Positions 1 to 9,996 of a DNA stretch of 17,118 nt are shown here, one piece after another. Source of the DNA: Euperipatoides rowelli (Eukaryota; Onychophora; Udeonychophora; Euonychophora; Peripatopsidae). A program made the position numbers and the translations under genes. The stretch lies in the NCBI GenBank assembly GCA_003024985.2, contig PXIH01S0003294.1. One strand, 5' to 3'. Each line of letters begins with the position of its first letter. Within the stretch, counting starts at the first letter, position 1. The notes below the pieces were generated by a model, which was not told the DNA's origin, searched no databases, and was given only the letters and a program-made list of their open reading frames with translations.

Positions 1-1044
1 AAAAAAAAAAAAAAAAAAAAAATTCCCCCCAAGTTATATAAGTAATGGTAGTCTGAAAGAAAGCTTTGCTACCTTCAGCATGAAAAGGATGAAACAAACC
101 ATTTAAATCCTTCTAATACTCTGGCAGGATTTGAACAAAGAGGGCGCTCCAGCTGCTTAATGTGATTGTCTCCTTAGAGGTATTAAATGTTTACCTATGT
201 CTTTTAAGACTTGTGCTAGTGACTGTATCACCATAGTATCCGGGTTAATATATCATAAGCTGATATTTATAATAAAATAAAAGATTTGTTGTAAAACATC
301 TTAACATTTTTCAAAAATAAAATGTGTGCAGATCAAATAAAACTACACACTTTACCTTTTGGGTCAATAAATATGTTTATATATCGTTCAGCATATTCTT
401 TTCCTCTTTCACCATTATTCGCATATTTATCCACATATTTTAGGACCTGGGATACAAAAGGTCGTGTTTTAAATTTCTTAATAAAAATAGAAAAAATAAA
501 CTATATTTTAAATTTTTTCCTGAAAAAAAAAAAAAAAAAAGACATTTATTGGTTTTGAGAACAAAAATTTGAAGTAGATTGCTAACTTTACGTGATAAAT
601 ATCAGCTGCCGCCTAATGACTGGAGAGACCTGTTTGTTGTAATGAGTATTTCATTTACTTATAAGTGAAAAAAAAATAAAAAATTATAAACCTTTTCTAA
701 GAAAAGAACGCACCAAGAGGAGCTAACGCCGCGGCCTATACAACGTTCACAGATAAAACAACAGTTTGTAAGACAAGTAATAATAGCCAACCGAGATAAT
801 GTTACCTGGAATCTAGTCTTTTGAATTGTCTGTATATCAAGTAATTAGTCCTTTCAATTAACCAAGTATATTTCCACATTTAAAAAAATAATAATAATTT
901 CTTTCATATAATTGCCCAGAGTTTAAATATAAGATTTGTTATTATTAAAAATCTGTCATTCTTAAGCAAATAACAATGTCAGAAATATCTATATACACAT
1001 ATGTATACACTTTCCTGCAGGCTGTATCACACACTAAAACCAAT
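1..1044. other. 3' flank of Pbx, no gene seen
   Basis: AT-rich DNA starting with a run of 22 A. It contains an A-run at about 523-540, one copy of a dispersed repeat (119-190), and a short GC-rich patch (CCGCGG near 729). Open frames here, including a 78-codon one at 322-558, are low-complexity AT-rich sequence with no recognisable product. No promoter or RNA gene was recognised. Confidence 0.5.
119..190. repeat. Dispersed repeat, copy 1
   Basis: This stretch shares an ordered series of blocks with 3558-3670: CTCTGG(C/A)AGG, CTGCTTAAT, and GTCTCCTT followed by GAG and (A)AATGT. The blocks are collinear and on the same strand; copy 2 carries about 50 extra bases between the second and third. 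This looks like a decayed interspersed element, perhaps a SINE. Copy 1 also contains GGATTTGAAC and GAGGGCGCTCCA. The family was not recognised. Confidence 0.4.
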
Positions 1045-1059
1045 CAGGAAGAGACAAGA

Positions 1060-1065
1060 TTTATT
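1060..1065 (-). promoter_or_regulatory. Candidate distal poly(A) signal AATAAA
   Basis: On the minus strand AATAAA is followed about 20-40 nt downstream by TTGGTTTTAGTGTGTGAT (roughly 1024-1043), a GU-rich stretch of the kind that binds CstF. This is the best-formed 3'-end signal downstream of the stop codon. Cleavage would fall near 1040-1050. Confidence 0.45.
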
Positions 1066-1465
1066 TACAAAGTTATAAGAAGTCCAAAAGAAGTAATAAT
1101 TTGATATACAGTGATACATTCCTTGTTGCACATGTACATGTAAAACCAAGCTTTGCAATCTCGGGGATTACGGTACTCCGTGATGTGAAGGCTATGTACC
1201 ATACAAATAAAATGAACACATATTACAATGGATAATTAAAAAAATAAAACATAGCTACCTTTTTTATAGAGCACATTCCCAGAGTTTGAAACATGAACAA
1301 CTTTCATAATAATCTCTCATTTTCCTTTATAAAAAGTTAAAATTATTAATATTTTTTTTAACATTAGGCTAATAAAAGTGATTAAAAGCCAAATAAACTG
1401 GTTATTAAAGTATTTTTTTTTTTTAAAAAAAAACATGTTTACTAATTTCACTGGATTAAAAAAAA

Positions 1466-1490
1466 ACAGCTCAAATTAATTTTGAGCTGT
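1466..1490 (-). other. Hairpin in the probable 3' UTR
   Basis: ACAGCTCAAA and TTTGAGCTGT form a perfect 10-bp inverted repeat around a 5-base loop (TTAAT). It lies in the presumed 3' UTR, between two T/A homopolymer junctions. It could fold in RNA; no protein or small-RNA role can be read from the sequence. Confidence 0.5.
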
Positions 1491-1647
1491 AAGTCAAGTT
1501 GAATTTTTTTTNAAAAAAAAAAGACTGATCTCCAAACAGATGAGTCTATTCCTGATTGATTTCAGGCCTGGGTTGAGTCTATGAGTAGCAGTGTTCAAAG
1601 GTAGCCATTCTATCTATAATTCAGATCTTAAGTCCAGGTAGCATATC

Positions 1648-1653
1648 TTTATT
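1648..1653 (-). promoter_or_regulatory. Candidate proximal poly(A) signal AATAAA
   Basis: A canonical AATAAA on the minus strand about 150 nt after the stop codon. The following bases lack an obvious GU-rich or U-rich element, so it is weaker than the site at 1060-1065. It could define a short 3' UTR form. Confidence 0.25.
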
Positions 1654-1803
1654 AGGCAAGGTGCAAGATGAACAACAAGCCAGAAGAATGAGGTCCAATT
1701 CATCGTACTCTGAGTAAACTTGACAGCCTTGAGAAAACGAAGCACTGAATGGAATCAATGTTCTTAGAGAGTTTGACATGCAATTTTTTATTTTTGAAGA
1801 ACC

Positions 1804-2046
1804 TTATACTTTAGTTCTCTTTGTTGGTGGTGCTTCATCTTGAGAGTCCTCGTAACTACTCTCATCTTCATCAGGACCACCTAATCCATGGATGGGAGGA
1901 AAGTTAAGACCGTGCTGTGCCCCCGACCATCCCTCTTGGCTGTCACCCGTTTCATCGTGGCTGCCATCTTCACTGTTACTCCCTCCACCTCCCGGGGAAG
2001 CGTGATGACTGTTGGAGTTACTTCCACCACGAGATTTCGGAGTGCC
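1804..2046 (-). CDS. Pbx: Terminal coding exon of the Pbx/extradenticle gene, with a divergent acidic and basic tail
   Basis: The exon opens after a pyrimidine-rich acceptor (TTCACTTTATTAG on the minus strand) in phase 0, matching the donor at 13671, and runs 80 residues to TAA at 1804-1806. Residues 1-36 are rich in Ser, Gly, Asn and His, with GGGG at 19-22. Residues 59-71 are acidic (DEDE at 59-62), and the protein ends PPTKRTKV, a lysine/arginine cluster resembling a short monopartite nuclear localisation signal. Codon composition is clearly coding-like. I know of no match to the usual vertebrate PBX1 ending, whose last exon begins ANGGWQDA; here only a lone EGW at 38-40 is reminiscent. 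Assignment to Pbx rests on matching phase, strand, splice signals and absence of another candidate, not on residue similarity. It could be one of several alternative last exons. Confidence 0.75.
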   Translation of the reverse strand, partial: GTPKSRGGSNSNSHHASPGGGGSNSEDGSHDETGDSQEGWSGAQHGLNFPPIHGLGGPDEDESSYEDSQDEAPPTKRTKV

Positions 2047-2198
2047 CTAATAAAGTGAAGAAGTGATGTGATGTGTAATCAAAGTCATCAAATATCTGAT
2101 TTTGGATTTCTTAAAATGTAATTTTTTTTAATCAATTTAGAAAAAAAAATAATGATAAGAAAACAAAACAAAACAAAAAACTTGCACATGAATTAAAG

Positions 2199-2571
2199 AC
2201 AGATCTGCTTAGATTTTCGGCATTCTTGGAAAGAAAAAAAAATTGATTAATAAGAGTATGGTATCCATGCATTCAATTTTGATATTAAATAAACTGATGA
2301 TATTCCATGCAACTGATAGAACTTTCTTACAAGTCACATCACTTCAACACAAGAGGGCTCTCAGCGTTGAGAAGTATATACTATCATTAAACAATTCAAA
2401 GCATGCTCAAGAATCATGTTTATTTTTTCTCTTATATATGAGTCATTCTAATGTACTGTATATGTTAATGAGTGAAAAAAAATAGTGAATACAAATAATG
2501 AAAATAAAATGGAGAAAGTATATGGTGGGGGGGACTGTTAGTAATAGAAGTGCCAATCTAAGCAGATCTGT
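2199..2571. repeat. Long-range inverted repeat (17-bp perfect arms)
   Basis: ACAGATCTGCTTAGATT at 2199-2215 is the exact reverse complement of AATCTAAGCAGATCTGT at 2555-2571. Inside the arms the similarity continues loosely (GGCA and TTCT on the left against the reverse complement of the right). Arms of this length 339 bp apart suggest a fold-back or MITE-type element, or an RNA stem near the last acceptor of Pbx. No clear target-site duplication was seen. Confidence 0.5.
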
Positions 2572-3557
2572 GCAGTAACTCCCAAAGAAAACCATACCAG
2601 AAGAGGTGCGCATGAACAAGAAAGAAAGGGCAGGGAGAGGACAAGAATAGAAGAAAAAGGACGTGCAGAGCATACTACTTAAATAAGAAAACCTCACCAT
2701 GTAAACAATACAGACATTAGCTAATTTCTAAATATAAATCCTATTAGAGCAAATACATAATATACTAATGTGTGATGTTAAATACTTGTGTATAGTAAAT
2801 ATGTGAATAAATTGGATTTTCAAATATCTTTTAACCATGTTGTAGCAAAAAAAAATTTGCTTTTTTTTCAAGAAATAAAAATCACAAGGTTTGAAATGTC
2901 AAAAAGAATTTGATTATTTCAGTAATGGGCAAGACTAAATATATTAAAATGTGAAGGAATTTTTATTTTAGATTATAACAGGTTGATTGAAATGCAGCAT
3001 CAAAAACAAATAATCTGGTATGGACTATATCATAATCGGTGAGAAAAAACACCATAAAACAGCTTTTTTTTTTTTTTCCAGAGACCTGTTACTATCATAA
3101 TTCACTTATGTTTTTGACCACTGGATAAACAAGCCACATTTTGGGCACTTTATGATAATGATGACTGTCTTGATATACAGAAAATCATTTAGTGAATTGA
3201 AAGAGTTCGCTGAATGGAACGAATGTTCATTTTTCAGACAACAAAGAAAGCCACAATTGTCATTGGCTTTAAAAAAAAAAACATTTGGTTTGGGAAATAG
3301 AGAGAGAAATATATTTGGTTTTTGTGAATATAAATCCGATGATGATTTCATATACTGTATCACTGCCCCATTTCTATTCGTAAAACATACTTTTTTTCAA
3401 AGTATGTACAGTAAATCCTGGCATTAAAATACCTCTAATTCTAAAGTGAAAAGAAAAAAAAATTCTGCAGATCAAATAATTGGATTACTGATTTAACCAT
3501 ATGAAGACATTTTTATCCTCTTGCCTGCATTTTAAAAGTATGGAATGAGAAAAATCT

Positions 3558-3670
3558 CTCTGGAAGGTTGGCCACTAACTGCTTAATTTGGCCAGTCCTA
3601 TGTTTGACTCCAGGTAGCTAAAAAAAAATCTTTGAATTAAATTTTATGTCTCCTTGAGAGATTGAAATGT
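3558..3670. repeat. Dispersed repeat, copy 2, with internal insertion
   Basis: Collinear with 119-190 as described there, but longer by about 40 bp overall. The extra internal part includes TGTTTGACTCC, which resembles a tRNA-type B box (consensus GGTTCGANTCC) on the plus strand. A matching A box at the right distance is not convincing, so a tRNA-derived SINE is only a suggestion. Confidence 0.4.
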
Positions 3671-5758
3671 CACAAACCTTTTTAGCTCGAGTAGGAAAAA
3701 ATTATAGTAGCGGATACGGTTTCCTTTGCCACCAAATTATGAAGTTATCAGCAGGTATATTTCCATATCTAACACATCTCATATCTAACAACCTTTAATT
3801 ACCAAAATAAATAAAAAACTTTGCTACACTACATAACTTTATTGGGAGAAACCACATTTACCATACATTATTAGAAAGTAGAACAGTACAAGAACTAATT
3901 GCAAAGTTAGATCAACATTGGGGAAAGTAACACCTTTATCCCATAAACCTTCTTGCAAAATAATTTATATTGCGGTGCGAGACTTTAGTATATAGTACTT
4001 TCTTGTTCACGATAAATGTAAAATACCGTAAATTAGTATTTTATTTTTCACCCAAATAATGTTATCCGATTATTTATTCCTTCAGAAATGAATATCAATT
4101 AGTCTTCCCAGAATTCTCAACTAAAATGGTACATTCAAACATGATTGTCGATAATTGAAAATCTGACATAGTAAAAACAATAAAAACAAATTCAGGTATT
4201 TCCTTGTGATTCTTTTTTTTTTAATAACCTTCATGGTGATGTCATATTTAAATTTTTTTTTTTTTTACAATATCTCATGTGGGACATGTTTATGGTATGG
4301 GGGGAGAGGGGATAAAAAGAGGATGATTTCCAATAATAAAACAAAAAAGTGCAACAGTCTTTAAAAAAAAAAAAAAATAACAAAGAGAATGCACTGGACA
4401 TTATTTTTTTTTTAAAAAAAGACAATTTCTTATCAGACATGCCGCCTTCTATCCATCAAACTTTTGGGATAAATAAAAAATAAAATCTTTTATTATTTCT
4501 AGAATTTATACTAAATAACAGACAGATTTTGTTTTGCATTTAAATGGCAGATAGCTAACATTTAAGACATTCCAAGTGATTGTCTGTAGAAAACAACCTT
4601 GTAAGATATTTCTTGACTCGAGAGCAAATATATATAAGGTTACTATTAAAAAAAAAAAAAAAACTATACAAAAGAATATACTAATAATACCCATAATTCA
4701 TGCTTGCTTTATGATGACAATAGAAGACAGTGATGTGTAATAGGAAAAAAAAAAAAACTTCAACAACAANAAAAAAAAAAAAAAAAATGGAGTGAAATGT
4801 TATAATGACCAGTAGAGAGGAATAACTAAAAAAAAAATACAATACTGCTTTTGAGACTCATAAAATATATACAGAGCAGTTGAAAAAAAATATTTTTAAC
4901 AAAATTATTCTTCAGATGTATTGAGGGTTTGAGGTGACGTAAGAGTTAAAACTTGATTGTGGATTATTTAGAAAATATAGTTTAGAAAACATTTCTTTCC
5001 TTTTAAGATCATTTTTTTTTTTTAGCACTTGAAACAAAATCAGAGATTTTAGCAGGGAAGTTATAATAATTTAAAAAAAAAAAAAAAATGAAACCATATC
5101 AAAATTTTATACTTTCCCTGCTCATAGGTCAGAATATTTTGATGGTGCAATACCTTCAGCTTATTTTAAAATTTGAACAGATTTTCAAGTAAGTGAATTC
5201 ATTTATGCACAGAGGACCTGTCAGAATTTACCTCAAAACATTTAAATCATTTGGAATTCAGTTCTTTTGTGTGTCAAACTACTTTAAAATCTAAGCAAAA
5301 TTTCATAAAGTAGCATTTTTAATTAATTTAAATTTTGTTAAGCATTGTTCCTAAATTAAAATATTTCAATAAATAATTTACAATATATATATATACAGTG
5401 TATATATTTCTTATCATAAATGTTAAAAATGAATACCGATTTTCAAAATTTTCTTGTTAGTCCAAATACCAAATCTTTAGTGTTATTTAAATCCAACCAC
5501 CCCTAACAAAAATATCAAAGCCCTAATTCACATTCATGAAATTGATCACTTAAATATTGAAATGTATATCAATTTACATTAAATATAATACAGTATGCTC
5601 TTGGTAAGAGAATTCTGAGCTTACCAGGACTTTTCAAGCAAAAGATGCGTCTTAGCCCAAAAATTGCATAAGTTTAGCTTAACAAAAGAACACCACTGAA
5701 ATACTTGCTTTATGTAACATTTTTTTCTTTTCTCTTTAGGTAAACCTAATCCTCAACA

Positions 5759-5770
5759 CCCCCCCCCCCC

Positions 5771-5801
<31 letters not shown>
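5759..5801. repeat. Homopolymer junction C13 then A30
   Basis: Thirteen C followed directly by thirty A on the plus strand. The sharp change resembles an expanded tail or slippage-prone tract. The exact lengths are likely unreliable in the assembly. Confidence 0.8.
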
Positions 5802-5803
<2 letters not shown>

Positions 5804-6513
5804 AGTTATTATTTTTTGGCAATACTTTCAGCAATTTATTTTAAAATTGAAATTTACTTCTGTTCAAAGAATTGACATCTACTTGAGGTGAAAAGTGTGG
5901 CTAATAGTGAAACGCTAAGTTTTCTGTTTTTTTTAATAGTAAAAACATATGTTCAATGCGTTACAGAATTCAGTTCTGTTTTATTTGTTTAAACTGATAA
6001 AAGCACAACAAATTTGATTTATTTGTCCGTACGAAAAAAAAAAATTATCTGGGAATTAAGTGCCAAAAATTCACAGATAAAATTAAAAATAATGCTTCAT
6101 TTATTTAAAAAATATATTGAATTGAAATGCTGCCATGCTAATAATATTGAAAATTGTCTTCTCATACTACTTAATCGTAAAATAATCTAATCGTTGTAAT
6201 TGAAGACATCATCATTTATTTAAAAATACATTTACATATTTGAAACATACCATTTACTTTTCAAAAAAGATTTTTATTTTATGTAATGCCTTGTTTTGTC
6301 ATTATCTGTTCCATCTAGGTAGGCTAAAACGGACTTCCACTCTTAGGGGTCTGGATATATAAAGTTGTATGTAAACTGAACTTGGCTCCTATAACTTTAC
6401 TGTCATATCCAGTTATTTATTATTATTATTTATGTTTTGGTTCTGGTGTGGTTTACTAAGTCCATTTTTATGTTAGCTACTAGGAAGTAATATTGTAAAT
6501 AGGATGTTAGTTT

Positions 6514-6645
6514 ATTCCAAGATGGTACAGGGCTAGCGAGAGAACAGTTATGTTGCATAGTAATGCTTTGATGCATGTTGCATGCTGTCAAAGTTAGCGA
6601 CAACTCTACTCTTCTTCTCGCTAGTATATTTGGAGATCTTGGAAT
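6514..6645. mobile_element. Candidate MITE with 10-bp terminal inverted repeats
   Basis: ATTCCAAGAT at 6514-6523 is the exact reverse complement of ATCTTGGAAT at 6636-6645. The same four bases, GTTT, flank both sides (6510-6513 and 6646-6649), as expected of a short target-site duplication. A second nested pair, CTAGCGAGA at 6533-6541 and TCTCGCTAG at 6616-6624, continues the symmetry. The centre has a smaller imperfect hairpin around CTTTGATGCATG and a repeated ATGTTGCAT. The 132-bp element is richer in GC than its surroundings and has no coding capacity. The superfamily is unknown; a structured regulatory hairpin is the alternative. Confidence 0.4.
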
Positions 6646-7564
6646 GTTTTAGGGGGGAATTTAAAATTTGTATCTGTATAAAAGGTTGCTATGGGAGTAA
6701 TTCAACTAAATTGGGTTGTTTCTCCTATCATCTATGGATCTGCAGTAAATAGGAGTTTTTATGATAGGCTAGCCTAATTGACCAAAGGGAAAATTATGGC
6801 AGTAATTTATCGACCTGAGAGCACTTTAAATAAGGTATAGCATACACAGTAAGTTGTGAAAACAAACAACTTATTATTTCCAGTTTATACAAACTTCCTT
6901 AAAAGAAAATATTTTAAGAAATTAATATTAAACTAATTACAATCGGTGATATTTGTTATGACTAGTCCAAGAATTCCAAATTTAGAATGACTGTTTAAGG
7001 CCTTACTTTTTTTTCAATTTAATAGCAAAATTGACAAAATATATTTAACCCTCAAAGCAGATCTATTATGAAATAAAAATAGACCTACTGTATGTAATTT
7101 TTTTTAATAATAAATGTGGAAATAACGGATTAATCAAAATCAGGTTGATTTTTTTTTAAAAAAAAGCCCACAAAACAATTTATTATTAATTTTTGACGAT
7201 CCCATATAATTTATATTCCATAATTTCACTGACGTACAATAAAAGGCAAAGAAGATAAGTTTGTTTTTGCAAAGAGACTGTTGAAAGCAATATAAATAAA
7301 AGTTAAAGAAAAAAAAAAAGGATAAAAAATTATTAACTTTTGTTGGTTTAAAAACACAAACGGTTTTTTATATGCTGTTTAGCTGAAAGCAAACATTAAT
7401 GAACACCATCTTGTATAAATAAATAATTTTATATTAAAATATGATCTGATTGGTTTATAAATGCCCTGATAAAACAAGCATGATGTTATGAAAATAATAG
7501 TCACCATGACAATTAGCTTATCTACAGCCATTTAATGTTTTTTTTCTTAATAAGTTTTTTTTTA

Positions 7565-7607
7565 ATATATATATAATTTATATAAATTTATATATATATA
7601 TATAAAA
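7565..7607. repeat. AT microsatellite
   Basis: Interrupted (TA)n with TTTATA interruptions. Similar shorter TA tracts occur at 5383-5407 and 12826-12853. All lie in the large Pbx intron. Confidence 0.8.
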
Positions 7608-7993
7608 TAAAAATGATAAATTAAGTTGTCCCCAATTAATCCATGATACATTACATTCATTCCCTTTCCAAGGAAATTTCCAGCTGGTCGATAAGTCAAA
7701 CAAAACAAAAACGACTATGGGTTTTTGAAACCCGTTATTATTTTACAATGAGGAATTAAGATTCACTTCTGGCAACATTAAAAATACATCAGCCATCTTT
7801 CAGAGGTCCAAATCTACGAAGTCTATATAACAACCAGCTACCTCTATATAGCATCAAGGAACCCTGCATTTTTTATGATGAAAAGAATACCATTCAGACA
7901 TTGGTCTCAAAACAACCAATCGTTGAACTGTAAAAGTCAGTTTTATATTGAAACAGTCAATATATATATATTTTTAAAATGTTTTTTTTTTTT

Positions 7994-8265
7994 TCAAATA
8001 TCAATCCTGTATTCTGCGATTTTGTATCCCTCCTGTCCAGGTAGGGTTTGAACTGAGTCACTACCTTTGTCGAAAATATTCACCGTAAATGGTGTTTCAC
8101 AGTCACAATAATCAAATTGTTGAAGAAGACTCCAGGGGCGGAACGTTATGAAGTCCAATGATTTGGTTCATGGGGTTCATCTTTCACAGCCTTCTTGGCG
8201 AAGATGGAGAAAAGAGCAAAAAGAAGTCTGTTAATTTTTTTCCTTCCAAATTTCTCTATAAGCAT
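7994..8265 (-). pseudogene. Broken coding-like island of unknown family
   Basis: This stretch is visibly richer in GC and less repetitive than the intron around it. On the minus strand one frame runs from an ATG at 8265 to TAA at 8146-8148 (39 residues, starting MLIEKFGRKK and ending EPNHWTS). A second frame, offset by one base, is open from 8167 to TGA at 7994-7996 (57 residues), with a complex composition including QQFDYCDCETPFTVNIF. The two overlap by 22 bases, the pattern left by a single-base indel in one coding sequence. No splice acceptor would let the second frame be used as a Pbx exon. The family was not recognised; it may be a transposon or retrocopy remnant, or a conserved noncoding block with frames open by chance. 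Confidence 0.3.
8195..8216 (-). promoter_or_regulatory. Possible cryptic splice acceptor
   Basis: On the minus strand a pyrimidine-rich run (CTTTTCTCCATCTTCGCCAAG) ends in AG just before AAGGCTGTG. Used in phase 0 it would give Pbx an alternative ending of 15 residues (KAVKDEPHEPNHWTS) before TAA. There is no supporting evidence beyond the signal itself. Confidence 0.12.
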
Positions 8266-9684
8266 GGGGCCAAAATAGAAAGGATTTAGAAATTTTCATC
8301 TAACAATTCTCTACCATCCTTGAATTTTAAATTAGTCCTTTTTTTAATGCAATGATTTTTAAAATCATTTGCTTTCAGTATTCCTTGGATTCTGTCAATT
8401 TTGTAAAAAGAAATGACAGTAAAGACAAATAGAAGGAATTGCTTGATGAAAATTTGGTCATGTGATCATGAAAGCTGTACTTAATCCTAACCAATGACTT
8501 TCTGAAAAATAAGAACTTAGTATTTAACAATAATAATCAAAAAATAAATATAAAAGATGTGTTTAGCCAGAACCACAAAACTTTCAATTCCCATATACAT
8601 GGCATCATCTAGTTTTATTCAATTAAAATAAAATTTAAAATCTCTCTCCCCCCTCCCCTCCCATATTAACATTTTCTGTTGTAATTAATTTTGTTAAATT
8701 TTTTTTGATTACATCTGATCTGATAATTTTGCTGGACAATTGCCCATACTTTTATCCAAATAAAACTCAAATTAATGACAAATATTTCCATTAAAATCAT
8801 TGACAATTTTAGATGTTTAAACAAAATTATGAAATTAAAGACAATTGGTGAATTGGATTAATAGAAATGAATGCAATGGGCATTCATATCTACAATATTA
8901 ATGAGTGTCATCATAGATTTTGATTATTCAACAGTAATGTACTGGTATAAATATTTATTGTACAAATTATCTGAAAGAACCGTATACAGATATTAATTAA
9001 ATTAGCTGAAATAACATTGTTGAATAAGTCACTCTCTTTTAATGGTGGAAAGACTTCAATTTGCCATAAATTCTTTTTTTTCCTCAAGGAACATTATTAT
9101 GTTCAGATTCAAATAACTGTTTCTTAAAATTAACAGATAGTTTTCTCTTGATTATTTATTGCTAAATAGAAAACTCTTTAAAAGTTACCTTTATTCTTAT
9201 GCAAATGGAAACTAGGAGATCTTGTTAAAATCGATGATTAGTTCAGAATTGTTAAAAAATGTAATTAAAACTGGATAACTATTTTAAAAAGATTCCATAA
9301 GTTTCGGTTTGTTACTATTCACTGCCTAGTTTGTATTATATTTCAGTAAAATTTCTACAATTGTGTAAACATTAATCAAAAAGCCCTCCCCCAAAAGACT
9401 CAAAACAAAAAAGGAAACGTGTTTCAACAATGAAATACAATAACAAACACAGTCTTAGTGAATAAATATTTCAGAAGCAACACTCTCTTCATGCATACAG
9501 GAGCTGTGACAACGGAAGGCTTTACAATAATAATGATAAAAATAAATCAATGAAGGAATAAATAAATAAAGAAAAAACTATGAAAATTTGTACAAAAGTA
9601 TACATGAAGAACACTAAAACAAAAAGGTTTAAAAAATGTTCAAACAAGCAATATTAGAAAAATAAGTGTTTATTAATAAACTGG

Positions 9685-9730
9685 TTGGTAAATATTGATA
9701 CATTACCAAGTCATTGCGGGTTTGATACCC
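9685..9730 (+). repeat. Possible decayed tRNA-like or SINE fragment
   Basis: TTGGTAA and TTACCAA form a 7-bp stem with an 11-base loop (9685-9709). Seven bases further right is GCGGGTTTGATACCC, which resembles a tRNA T-arm with a B box. An acceptor stem and a proper D arm are missing, so it is not a tRNA gene. It could be a worn tRNA-derived SINE or chance. Confidence 0.2.
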
Positions 9731-9986
9731 CTGTCCGTTTTACTTATTAAATTTGGATGCTTGTGTCAAGCTTTAAATTGCACATTATTATAAATTTTTC
9801 TATTAATAGTATGGAATCCATTTTTATTAGTAGAATTATGAAGTATCTCGAATGTATATCTGGCAATGTCTTCGACTGAAGATTAGGTTTCAGTGATGAA
9901 TCAGTCAATTGTTAATCCCTTTTTGCTGGAAGAATTGTAAATAAAAAGAAGAAGAATGATTTACCGGATTTTTCACAAATTTTAAA

Positions 9987-9996
9987 CCGCCATTTT
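9987..9996 (-). promoter_or_regulatory. YY1-like motif AAAATGGCGG, site 1
   Basis: On the sense (minus) strand AAAATGGCGG matches the known YY1/pleiohomeotic core ATGGCGG. Exactly the same ten bases recur at 10986-10995. Binding is an inference from the motif. Confidence 0.25.

Larger units (their letters stand above)
1045..1803 (-). other. Probable 3' UTR of the Pbx transcript
   Basis: This stretch follows the TAA stop on the minus strand and has no convincing reading frame. It is less repetitive at 1520-1800 than the surrounding DNA. Two AATAAA hexamers fit a 3' end: 1648-1653, with no clear downstream element, and 1060-1065, with a good GU-rich downstream element. The latter implies a UTR of about 750 nt. 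It contains a 10-bp hairpin at 1466-1490 and facing T and A tracts at 1413-1433 and 1504-1522, with an N at 1512. The 3' limit is inferred. Confidence 0.5.

Noticed and set aside
322-558. 78-codon plus-strand frame
   Set aside because: AT-rich, runs through a long A-tract giving a polylysine stretch, and has no recognisable domain.
2243-2700. Plus and minus frames of 80-85 codons
   Set aside because: Low-complexity AT-rich translations inside the Pbx intron; they overlap the inverted-repeat element and have no start context or domain.
4231-4694. Two minus-strand frames of 62-69 codons
   Set aside because: Dominated by Phe and Lys runs encoded by T and A homopolymers.
5728-5745. Pyrimidine tract with AG followed directly by GTAAAC, like a recursive splice site
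   Set aside because: It lies on the plus strand, opposite to the Pbx gene, and no plus-strand transcript is supported.
8041-8066. Sequence resembling a tRNA B box (GTTCAAACCC on the minus strand)
   Set aside because: No A box or cloverleaf around it; it falls within the coding-like island.
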